A stretch of 5,329 bases of DNA, taken from NCBI GenBank assembly GCA_021129535.1, contig JAJOLB010000035.1, positions 1 through 5,329 on the forward strand. The letters are read 5' to 3'. Position numbers and translations under genes: made by a program. This document shows positions 1-5,308 of the stretch, one piece after another. Within the stretch, counting starts at the first letter, position 1, and every line of letters begins with the position of its first letter. The stretch comes from Minisyncoccota bacterium (GTDB lineage Bacteria; Patescibacteriota; Minisyncoccia; Phycocordibacterales; UBA1006). The notes beneath the pieces are model-generated. The model had not been told where the DNA came from. It worked only from the letters and a program-made list of their open reading frames with translations, and did no database searches.

Positions 1-608
1 GCATGTATTCTTCGATACATCAAAGAAATGTCATCAAAAAAGAGAGCAAATACATTTAGTTTATATACTCCACTTTTTGGAAGGGAAATTTTTTCCTCAC
101 CATAAGCAAGATCTAAGTCATCAAAATTTGTATGAATTCCTTGAGAAAGGCTACATGAAAAAGCCTTGTATAGAAAATTTTCACTTAGCAAATATGATTT
201 GTATACACCATCTTTTTGATAAATAACATTTGGTTTTCCGTCGATAGAGGCGACAGAAACTGAAGTCCTTATATCATCTATTTCAGAATCTAGCTGTTCT
301 GCATTTGGTAATAAATCTCTATTAAAAAGTTCAAACTCAAATAATTCTTCTTTATTTTCTATAGAAGTATTTTTTTCGAGGACTGCTGCAATTGGCTTTT
401 CTGATTCGGTTTTTTTATTAAATTGTTCAAATTGCAAAGTGTTATTATTCTTATCTAATTCCTGAGCAAAGGAACCAATTGTCATTGCACTAACACCAGC
501 AGCAAACAAATATCTCATAGATCTACTTCTTGATGTTTTTTTAACAAACTCCAATCCTTTTTTAATGAAGTTTTTATTTTCTAAATTTTTTTTTGGGATA
601 TGTTCCAT
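1..608 (-). CDS. Exported protein of unknown function, 3' part missing (cut by window edge)
   Basis: An open frame runs from an ATG at 608 to the left edge, giving 202 codons without a stop; the C-terminus lies outside the window. I do not recognise the family. Residues 1-30 are Lys/Arg rich (including KKTSRSRS). Residues 31-48 form a short hydrophobic segment (RYLFAAGVSAMTIGSFA) followed by QELDKN, which looks like a signal peptide with cleavage after SFA at about residue 48; an uncleaved anchor is also possible. The mature part is polar and acidic to about residue 100. It then becomes more mixed, with DGKPNVIYQKDGVYKSYLL at roughly 113-131 and a hydrophobic VFALFFDDISLMY near the edge. No catalytic motif is visible. 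The start at 608 is preferred because a TATAAT lies 7 nt upstream. An internal ATG at 518 (residue 31) would give a more compact signal peptide and cannot be excluded. The reading frame is certain; the function is unknown. Confidence 0.8.
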   Translation of the reverse strand, partial: MEHIPKKNLENKNFIKKGLEFVKKTSRSRSMRYLFAAGVSAMTIGSFAQELDKNNNTLQFEQFNKKTESEKPIAAVLEKNTSIENKEELFEFELFNRDLLPNAEQLDSEIDDIRTSVSVASIDGKPNVIYQKDGVYKSYLLSENFLYKAFSCSLSQGIHTNFDDLDLAYGEEKISLPKSGVYKLNVFALFFDDISLMYRRIH

Positions 609-615
609 AATTTAT

Positions 616-635
616 ATTATAACAAAAAAATTATA
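616..635 (-). promoter_or_regulatory. Two TATAAT -10-like hexamers upstream of the exported-protein gene
   Basis: On the minus strand perfect TATAAT hexamers lie at 630-635 and 616-621. The nearer one ends 7 nt before the ATG, so transcription would begin at or next to the start codon; the farther one would give a leader of about 14 nt. I find no good -35 at 16-18 nt from either, and the region is so A/T rich that chance matches are expected. No Shine-Dalgarno sequence lies between these sites and the ATG. Confidence 0.4.
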
Positions 636-697
636 GAATGCGTATACTATAAATCTTTTACAATAGAATAAAGATTTCAACACTAATATTTTTGTAA

Positions 698-733
698 ACA
701 AAATACTGACAGTGAAGGCGACAAGTATTTTGT
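698..733. repeat. 10-bp inverted repeat with a 16-nt loop
   Basis: ACAAAATACT (698-707) is perfectly complementary to AGTATTTTGT (724-733). The purine-rich loop is GACAGTGAAGGCGACA. The right arm shares base 733 with the left end of the larger inverted repeat at 733-856, so the two may be parts of one structured element. The loop's GTGAAGGCGA resembles GGCGGTGAAG at 762-771 in the neighbouring element. No coding sequence covers it. Confidence 0.6.
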
Positions 734-856
734 AGAATTTAAAAAACAGAATGAAGTTCGAGGCGGTGAAGAAAATTTTAAAGAGAGGTATCTAAATACC
801 TCTCTTTAAAATTTATCTGAAACCAACAAAGAAATTCTTCTGTTTTTTAGATTCTA
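733..856. repeat. 124-nt nested inverted-repeat element ending on the DksA-like gene's stop codon
   Basis: The outer arms 733-751 (TAGAATTTAAAAAACAGAA) and 838-856 (TTCTGTTTTTTAGATTCTA) pair over 19 positions with one G-T wobble. The pairing continues inward after a bulged base 752 (753-755 with 835-837, 757-759 with 831-833). Inside lies a perfect 19-bp hairpin (773-791/796-814). The right outer arm contains the TAG stop codon (854-856) of the DksA-like gene. The design parallels the element at 1420-1592: both have 19-nt outer arms overlapping a stop codon, a TTTAAAAA-containing left arm followed by ATGAA, and an internal long hairpin. It could be a 3'-UTR structure or terminator, a miniature mobile repeat, or a structured RNA; sequence alone does not decide. 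Confidence 0.7.
773..814 (-). terminator. Probable transcription terminator of the DksA-like gene (19-bp perfect hairpin)
   Basis: A perfect 19-bp stem with a 4-nt loop (792-795) begins 40 nt downstream of the DksA-like stop codon. The middle of the stem is GAGAGGTAT/ATACCTCTC and its base is A/T only. Read on the minus strand, the 3' arm ends in TTTAAAATTTTC, so the U-rich run is interrupted by AAAA. The A/T symmetry could serve either direction, but no plus-strand gene converges here. The hairpin is certain; its role as terminator is inferred from position. Confidence 0.65.
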
Positions 857-1204
857 GGCTGTATGATTAATGCAGGTAGTTGCCGACGGATTCGCCTCTA
901 ACCGAGCCTTTCCAATTGGGCATCCTGCCTCTTCACAGATTCCGTAGGTTTCATTTTCAATGGCACGTAGAGCTCGCTCAACCTGTTCATGACGTTGTTC
1001 CAATACATTCAATACTGCAACCTTTGCAGCAAGCTCCTCTGTTTGATTTGCCTCGTCCAATGGGTCAGCATGTTCCTCTGGAGTATTATTAGGGACAATA
1101 ACCCAGTCACCCTCAGCATTTAATTGTCGACCAAGTGCATTTAAATCCTTTTCTATAATTTCTAATTCTAAAACTAATTTTTGTTTTGATTCGTTTGTAT
1201 TCAT
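854..1204 (-). CDS. TraR/DksA-family zinc-finger RNA polymerase regulator, 116 aa
   Basis: Proteins of this family insert a coiled coil into the RNA polymerase secondary channel and modulate initiation, in some bacteria with ppGpp. Residues 1-86 are mostly helical and heptad-like. D47-P-L-D50-E-A52 matches the DPVDRA coiled-coil tip of E. coli DksA, whose two Asp residues and Ala are functionally important, so the polymerase-facing tip looks intact. The C-terminal finger (86-116, from ETYGIC to TTCINHTA) has C90, C111 and H114 where the family has its first, third and fourth ligands. The second position (93) is Ala and a Cys lies two residues later (C95). RLEANP (101-106) is a family hallmark. 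At 116 aa it is shorter than E. coli DksA (151 aa), as is common for TraR/DksA-like proteins. The start is supported by an extended -10 six bases upstream. The gene is about 45% G+C by hand count, against about one third around it. Family assignment is secure; the specific target promoters are unknown. Confidence 0.93.
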   Translation of the reverse strand: MNTNESKQKLVLELEIIEKDLNALGRQLNAEGDWVIVPNNTPEEHADPLDEANQTEELAAKVAVLNVLEQRHEQVERALRAIENETYGICEEAGCPIGKARLEANPSATTCINHTA

Positions 1205-1210
1205 AGATTG

Positions 1211-1219
1211 ATTATATCA
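1211..1219 (-). promoter_or_regulatory. Extended -10 promoter element of the DksA-like gene, leaderless geometry
   Basis: The minus strand reads TGATATAATCAATCTATG, that is an extended -10 (TGnTATAAT) whose hexamer ends 6 nt before the ATG. A start site about 7 nt after the hexamer falls on the A of the ATG, predicting a leaderless mRNA. No good -35 is seen, which extended -10 promoters can tolerate. No Shine-Dalgarno sequence could be carried by such a transcript. Confidence 0.6.
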
Positions 1220-1261
1220 TAGCTTTGAAGATAATATGAGGATTTACTTGATAGGTGAGAC

Positions 1262-1283
1262 TCCTCGACAAGCTCGGAATGAC
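1262..1283. repeat. REP-like intergenic repeat with TCGACAAGCTC core
   Basis: TCC (1262-1264) and GGA (1276-1278) flank the 11-nt core TCGACAAGCTC, and ATGAC follows. From memory, this core with complementary flanks and a trailing GAC is a widespread dispersed intergenic repeat (commonest form CCTTCGACAAGCTCAGG). I see only one good copy here, so calling it a repeat rests on recognition rather than on copies in the window. Confidence 0.45.
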
Positions 1284-1306
1284 AGAAGAATATATTTAAA
1301 CTCTGG

Positions 1307-1367
1307 ATCTCTGATAGCTTGTTTATATACTCAACTATTGTTTCGTTATAAACATAGCTTCTGGGAT
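1307..1367. repeat. Imperfect long inverted repeat in the 1205-1588 gene-free stretch
   Basis: GTTTATA (1321-1327) pairs with TATAAAC (1347-1353), T1320 pairs with A1354, and after a bulge AGCT (1316-1319) pairs with AGCT (1356-1359). Farther out ATCTC (1307-1311) can pair with GGGAT (1363-1367), including one G-T. The right end, CTGGGATGAC (1361-1370), resembles the CGGAATGAC end of the REP-like element at 1262-1283, suggesting a second, degenerate member of the same class. The remainder of 1205-1588 outside the listed repeats contains no gene I can support. Confidence 0.45.
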
Positions 1368-1419
1368 GACGAAATAAGGTGATATTTATAGAAATTAAAA
1401 AATGAGATAGAAGGAATTA

Positions 1420-1592
1420 TTAATTCTTTAAAAACAAGATGAAAGGCAAGGAAAAATACACGCGAATCTTCGAGCAGTATTTATATACTGTGAACAGATT
1501 CGCGTGTATTTTAATGCAGCCATTGACCTAGGAAATAACGAAGTATATTTTTCGGAAATACCCTTGTGGTGCGCTTGTTTTTAAAGAATTAA
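1420..1592. repeat. 173-nt nested inverted-repeat element with perfect 19-bp arms, overlapping the stop codon of the 1103-aa gene
   Basis: TTAATTCTTTAAAAACAAG (1420-1438) is the exact reverse complement of 1574-1592. The right arm contains the TAA stop (1589-1591) of the large membrane protein gene. Just inside, CAAGG (1447-1451) can pair with CCTTG (1562-1566). Next comes a strong 60-nt hairpin (1453-1512), and the right third (1513-1561) is largely unpaired except for a small GTA..TTT/AAATAC hairpin around 1542-1560. Both ends carry TTAA. Left-arm sequence resembles that of the 733-856 element: TTTAAAAA-CAAGATGAA against TTTAAAAAACAGAATGAA. Candidates are a miniature inverted-repeat element, a structured 3' UTR, or an independent RNA. 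Confidence 0.75.
1453..1512 (-). terminator. Long hairpin, probable terminator of the 1103-aa gene
   Basis: The 17-nt arms 1453-1469 and 1496-1512 are perfectly complementary. A second stem, CAGTAT/ATACTG (1475-1480/1485-1490), sits inside, separated by a small internal loop where G1472-A1493 and A1473-G1492 could form tandem sheared G-A pairs. On the minus strand the 3' arm runs into GTATTTTTCC, giving a five-U tract that suits intrinsic termination for the large gene, whose stop lies about 77 nt upstream. The structure is certain, the function likely; a role as a domain of the larger 1420-1592 element is compatible. Confidence 0.6.
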
Positions 1593-4500
1593 CTTTTGTT
1601 GAAAATGTCGTTGAAAGCCCTACGTTTAATAATCTCCGTAATAACTGACTCATGCCTTGTAATCAAAATAGTTTTTTCATCCAAGAACGTATAAATCAAG
1701 ACAATATCATCTTCCTTTAATGAATCAGCATCTGCAACATTGGCACCAAATCTAGCAGTACCAGGCCCAAAGAGTCCATCGAGAACTCCAAAACCACGCA
1801 TTGTTTGAATGATACCTGATGGATAAACGCTATTGTAAAGGCTATTTAATGAGTCAACAGTTTCTGAACCAAAAGTACACTTAGTGCTATTAGAAACTGT
1901 CAAATTATTATCTCTTTGATACTGCTGCAAAGAACTACATAAATCTTCGCCAAAGACACCGTCTACTGCACCGTTATAATAACCTTGGTCTTTTAGAAGT
2001 TTTTGTATTTTAGAAATTTGACCACTACTCATTCCCAATTCAATAAGACCTGTAAATGAGGTGCTCGTCTGTCCATCCTGAGACATATTTTGATTTAATG
2101 AAAATACCGTCTGACTATTCAAACCACCAGAGAGAGGTAAATTGTTATCCTCTTGGTATGCGTTAAGAGCGTCGAGAAGCTCTTGGTCAAAAATACCATC
2201 GATATCTCCATTATAATAACCTTGTGCCCGCAAAGCTTCTTGCAATAGCGTTACTTGACTACCAATAGACCCTATACCAATATACTCATCAAAAGGCCCG
2301 CTTGTTACCACACCAATTTCTTCGATTATGGTAAAACCAGAACCAAGATAATCACCTTCTTGAATAAGAAGATTTAATGATTCTATGGTTAAGGGCGAAA
2401 TAATATAACTCGTATCGTCGACTTGTGGTAGACCATTTTCTATTTCATAAGCAGTGATAGCTTCATATAACTCACTATCAAAAAGTCCATTAATATTAGA
2501 TATATCATAACCATTTACATATAACAGTATCTGTATCTCCTGAACATCATTACTATATGTACCCAAACCAATAGGTGCGGTCTCTGAAATATAATCATCA
2601 ATAGATGCAATATTATCATTTCCAAAAATTACCCCTTGGTTTGTAATAATATTATTAATCATGTTTATTGTTATTAAATCAATAACACCTGTTTGTGGAA
2701 TACCATTAACTTCTTGGAATAGACTGATGGCGTCTTGTGTTACTAAATCCATTTCACCTGTAACAGATACAGGCTCCATCAAACCAATAAGAACAAGAAC
2801 TTCTTGCACTGGTGTTACAATCGGTGCAGCATCTCCAATATAAACATGAGAATTATAAAGGTGAGAAATACCATCTAGATATGACTGATGCATAATATCC
2901 CATAATACATCTCGTGGTTTCTCAAAAATGTAAACACCATCATCATAAATAGAATTTCCGTTAAAAATATAAGAACCATCATTATAAATAGAATTTCCGT
3001 TAAAAATATTTTGAGTCTCACCAATATTCAAATCTTCAAGTGTCATACTATTACAAGCTTCTACTGCAAGAGTATGATTTATTTCAACTTGTTCAACAGT
3101 AATTGCATCATCAGCTGAATATCCTGTTCCCTCTAGAGTTAACCTAGCCAACATCTGACAAACATTGAACATGTTCTCATAATCAGGGTCTTCAACATCA
3201 ATAGAATTACAAGGCTCCATTTGTTCAAAATAAGGTATAAACGCTTGCGAACGTACTTTTTCTTCTGCATAGATGATTTCTTCATTAGTCAAACATTTTT
3301 GTATTGTTGCCTTTAAAACAGTATCATCATCAATATTATCAGGTCCGCCAATCTCTGTATCAATATCAATTTCTTGATAATTGGTCAAAACCCGCTGAGC
3401 GTAACTTAGTTTTGCAGAGGCAAAAATTGCATTTGAAATACTATTTTTAATATACGCAACAGGATTTTCCAGAATAGATTCAGATTCAGATTCAGATTCA
3501 ATAATATTATCATCTTGTTCGTTTTCTGTTTCTTCTATTTCTGATTTTTCCACCTTTGATTTAAAAATATCGAAAATCCCTTTCTTATCAGATTCTCGCG
3601 GTAAAAATCGTGCAACACGAACATTTTTATTTTTTATCAAATCATCCTGAAAACCAGGCTCTAAGAGGCTTCTGTCTCCTGCCTCTTTTGGTAAATCAAG
3701 ATAGGTAGATAAATCATCAATCATGGTTGGTTCCCATTCCTTCATTCCTTCAAATGCACGATCATAAGAAAGTGCCTTTAATATAATAAATGGATGATTT
3801 TTATCTGTCTTGTATACACCGTGCATGAAATTATTTTCAATATTTTCATAAAGAATAGCAGGTGGTGTATTTTCTGTTGCATCAAAAATCTGTTTTACAC
3901 CAACTCTTCGTGTATTTCCTAACTGATCCTTTGTAACATAATATATTTGGTGAAAAGTATCTTCTGGAATATTCGTTTCAATTACCTTTCTAATGGCCTG
4001 TTTTGTAATAGCCTTATCAATATTAGCAATATTGATACCCGTATCCATATCAGAATAAACAAGAGAGCTTACACGTTTTTCCTTGATATATTCAACAGTC
4101 TTTTCACTACGTGCGATAAGACCTGAAACAATCCAAATAATTCCACCAAGTAACAAAAGAGCACCAATAATATATGCCATATTTTTCCTAGAACGAGGCG
4201 AAAATATCTCCTTTGATTTTTTTTCAAAACGAGCTTTTTTTAGGAGCTCTGACATTGTTACCGGTTCGTTTGAACCCATCGCAGATGCAAGGTCAGAGTA
4301 ATAGGTATGTCCAACCCCTTTTTTCTTCTCTTTTTCTGACATAAGTTTCTTTGCCTGTTCGTCTAAAACATTTTCTTTGTTGATAGTTTCAGATGAACCT
4401 AACTCATCTACAATACTCTCCTTGATTGAATCAATAGTGTCTTTATTTTGTGAATCTGTTTCAGCAGAAGGTTCTTTCTCTTGCGCAGGTTCCGCAACAA

Positions 4501-4900
4501 TAAGTTTTGATGATTCTTGTTTTTTATCAATAGCTTCTATTGCTGCTGCGGCAACCGATGAACCAATGCGTGACTCGTCAACAGGATTATTTGTATCTAT
4601 TATATTTTCATCAATGTTAATAGTATCAAATGATGGACTTATTGTTTTTTTTAAATTTTGAGGAGTTTCATCACCATCAATCTCAGTAATCATTTTCTTG
4701 ATGTCTTCCTGCAAAGATTTAATGTTTGCAGAATCCTCCATATTTGTTGTTGTGGTTTTTCCATCAGCAGAACGGGTCGCTAAATCTAGCACTGTTTCAT
4801 CACCTAAAATAGAAAGATCTAATTTAGATATTTTATCATTACTAGCTAGTTTTTGTGTTCCGCTATTTTTTTTCCATGTAATTTTTTGATCATCGTTCAT
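1589..4900 (-). CDS. Large single-pass membrane protein with extracytoplasmic peptidoglycan-binding-like repeats, 1103 aa
   Basis: No specific gene is recognised. Residues 1-240 are polar, low in complexity and rich in Asp, Glu, Lys and Ser. Within them 196-233 (GVGHTYYSDL onward) looks more ordered, and a basic stretch (about 222-240) precedes the single transmembrane helix at 242-263. The positive-inside rule places the N-terminus in the cytoplasm and about 840 residues outside. Residues 265-435 form a globular-looking region containing FMHGVYKTDKNHPFIILK (358-375) and EWEPTM ending at 393. An acidic linker with a Glu-Ser repeat (468-475) follows. Residues 536-616 hold four cysteines. The C-terminal part has four PG_binding_1-like units at about 695-752, 782-847, 877-936 and 956-1021; the last two are clearest, each with GYYNGxxDGxF. 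The tail 1029-1103 is unassigned. No hydrolase or transpeptidase active site is visible, so it probably anchors to or organises the cell envelope. The start is supported by a promoter 6 nt upstream. Confidence 0.85.
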   Translation of the reverse strand: MNDDQKITWKKNSGTQKLASNDKISKLDLSILGDETVLDLATRSADGKTTTTNMEDSANIKSLQEDIKKMITEIDGDETPQNLKKTISPSFDTINIDENIIDTNNPVDESRIGSSVAAAAIEAIDKKQESSKLIVAEPAQEKEPSAETDSQNKDTIDSIKESIVDELGSSETINKENVLDEQAKKLMSEKEKKKGVGHTYYSDLASAMGSNEPVTMSELLKKARFEKKSKEIFSPRSRKNMAYIIGALLLLGGIIWIVSGLIARSEKTVEYIKEKRVSSLVYSDMDTGINIANIDKAITKQAIRKVIETNIPEDTFHQIYYVTKDQLGNTRRVGVKQIFDATENTPPAILYENIENNFMHGVYKTDKNHPFIILKALSYDRAFEGMKEWEPTMIDDLSTYLDLPKEAGDRSLLEPGFQDDLIKNKNVRVARFLPRESDKKGIFDIFKSKVEKSEIEETENEQDDNIIESESESESILENPVAYIKNSISNAIFASAKLSYAQRVLTNYQEIDIDTEIGGPDNIDDDTVLKATIQKCLTNEEIIYAEEKVRSQAFIPYFEQMEPCNSIDVEDPDYENMFNVCQMLARLTLEGTGYSADDAITVEQVEINHTLAVEACNSMTLEDLNIGETQNIFNGNSIYNDGSYIFNGNSIYDDGVYIFEKPRDVLWDIMHQSYLDGISHLYNSHVYIGDAAPIVTPVQEVLVLIGLMEPVSVTGEMDLVTQDAISLFQEVNGIPQTGVIDLITINMINNIITNQGVIFGNDNIASIDDYISETAPIGLGTYSNDVQEIQILLYVNGYDISNINGLFDSELYEAITAYEIENGLPQVDDTSYIISPLTIESLNLLIQEGDYLGSGFTIIEEIGVVTSGPFDEYIGIGSIGSQVTLLQEALRAQGYYNGDIDGIFDQELLDALNAYQEDNNLPLSGGLNSQTVFSLNQNMSQDGQTSTSFTGLIELGMSSGQISKIQKLLKDQGYYNGAVDGVFGEDLCSSLQQYQRDNNLTVSNSTKCTFGSETVDSLNSLYNSVYPSGIIQTMRGFGVLDGLFGPGTARFGANVADADSLKEDDIVLIYTFLDEKTILITRHESVITEIIKRRAFNDIFNKS
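2936..3009 (-). repeat. 39-bp in-frame tandem duplication inside the large membrane protein gene
   Basis: Bases 2936-2970 and 2975-3009 match at 34 of 35 positions with a 39-bp period, the difference being 2944/2983. The protein therefore reads a 13-residue unit twice, IFNGNSIYNDGSY (632-644) and IFNGNSIYDDGVY (645-657), with IF starting a third copy. The unit is Gly/Asn/Tyr rich and lies between the four-cysteine region and the first PG-binding-like unit. The near identity in DNA points to a recent duplication. Confidence 0.85.
3477..3500 (-). repeat. Four tandem GATTCA hexamers encoding (Glu-Ser)4
   Basis: GATTCA on the plus strand is repeated four times without change and encodes E-S-E-S-E-S-E-S at residues 468-475 of the large membrane protein. 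It sits in an acidic linker between the 265-435 region and the rest of the extracytoplasmic part. A 6-bp unit can gain or lose copies without changing frame, so length variation among strains is likely. Confidence 0.85.
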
Positions 4901-4906
4901 GTCTGT

Positions 4907-4935
4907 ATTATACCTTTAACGCAACTTCATAACAA
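4907..4935 (-). promoter_or_regulatory. Promoter of the 1103-aa membrane protein gene, leaderless geometry
   Basis: The minus strand carries TTGTTA (4930-4935), a 17-bp spacer and a perfect TATAAT (4907-4912), then ACAGAC and the ATG at 4900. The predicted start site is at or within a base of the ATG. An AAAGG overlaps the promoter 12 nt before the ATG, too far to be a good Shine-Dalgarno and upstream of the predicted start site. A second TATAAT at 4935-4940 could give a leader of about 27 nt that includes AAAGG, so a leadered transcript is not excluded. Confidence 0.65.
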
Positions 4936-4958
4936 TTATATGCACATTTTTTATATAA

Positions 4959-4988
4959 TAAAAAACCTATGATTACATAGGTTTTTTA
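4959..4988 (-). terminator. Intrinsic terminator of rpsO
   Basis: Arms 4959-4971 and 4976-4988 are perfectly complementary (13 bp; core CCTATG/CATAGG flanked by A6/T6) around a 4-nt loop. The hairpin begins 3 nt after the rpsO TAG. On the minus strand it reads CATAGG followed by TTTTTT and then ATTATATAAAAAA, a classic terminator that isolates rpsO from the membrane protein gene. Confidence 0.88.
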
Positions 4989-4991
4989 CTG

Positions 4992-5258
4992 CTACTTTTT
5001 TAATCCTAATTTTTCAATCAAGTCTCTATAAGCATCAAAGTCAGCTGCCTTAAAGTTTCGTAATAATTTACGTCGTGTGTCTACCATCTTGATAAGTCCA
5101 CGTCGTGAATGCGTATCTTTTTTGTGCATTTTCAAATGCTCAGTTAATTCTGTAATACGTCCCGATAGCAATGCAATTTGCACAGCAGGAGAACCAGTGT
5201 CAGAATCATGAGTTTGAACACCTACGATAACGTCTTTTTTCTTTTTTGTTGATAACAT
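4992..5258 (-). CDS. rpsO: 30S ribosomal protein S15, 88 aa
   Basis: S15 is a primary 16S rRNA-binding protein that binds the central domain and starts assembly of the platform. The protein carries the family core: [15 protein letters not shown] (17-31), then [15 protein letters not shown] (41-55), MVDTRRKLL (58-66) and the C-terminal [12 protein letters not shown]-contacting residues known from E. coli and Thermus S15 are kept: T21, G22, Q27, H41, D48 and S51. The position of the junction-contacting Tyr68 is Asn here. The length is one residue below E. coli's 89 codons. The ATG at 5258 was chosen; extending to a TTG at 5279 would add seven residues (MCYSFKV) not expected in the family. No good Shine-Dalgarno precedes the ATG. 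The usual downstream partner pnp is absent: a terminator and an unrelated gene follow. Confidence 0.97.
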   Translation of the reverse strand: MLSTKKKKDVIVGVQTHDSDTGSPAVQIALLSGRITELTEHLKMHKKDTHSRRGLIKMVDTRRKLLRNFKAADFDAYRDLIEKLGLKK

Positions 5259-5267
5259 AACTTTGAA

Positions 5268-5295
5268 ACTATAACACAAATGAAGTATTTAACAA
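5268..5295 (-). promoter_or_regulatory. Candidate proximal promoter of rpsO
   Basis: TTGTTA (5290-5295), 16-bp spacer, TATAGT (5268-5273), then 9 nt to the ATG. The -35 hexamer is the same as that of the downstream membrane protein gene. It would give a leader of only one to three nucleotides. The region is A/T rich and the distal TATAAT at 5309-5314 is a better -10 match, so this is tentative. Confidence 0.4.
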
Positions 5296-5308
5296 AACTT
5301 AATAACAT

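Noticed and set aside
698..856. CRISPR array or tRNA gene as explanation of the repeats
   Set aside because: There are no regularly spaced direct repeats, and no cloverleaf or T-arm sequence; the structure is inverted repeats only.
880..1092. 70-codon plus-strand reading frame
   Set aside because: It lies wholly opposite the well-supported DksA-like gene and shows no family resemblance; it is an antisense shadow. The same holds for plus-strand frames at 2661-2843, 4083-4301, 4377-4661 and 4698-4889 opposite the large gene.
1439..1531. A 30-codon plus-strand reading frame (MKGKEKYTRIFEQ...) inside the 1420-1592 element
   Set aside because: Most of it is the two arms and loop of the hairpin, it has no ribosome binding site or promoter that I can see, and a short frame of this length is expected by chance.
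1420..1592. Insertion sequence with a transposase
   Set aside because: The space between the arms is 135 nt and has no credible coding sequence, so at most it is a non-autonomous element.
5259..5279. TTG start giving S15 seven extra N-terminal residues
   Set aside because: The ATG at 5258 gives 88 residues, matching the family length, and the extension overlaps the candidate proximal promoter.
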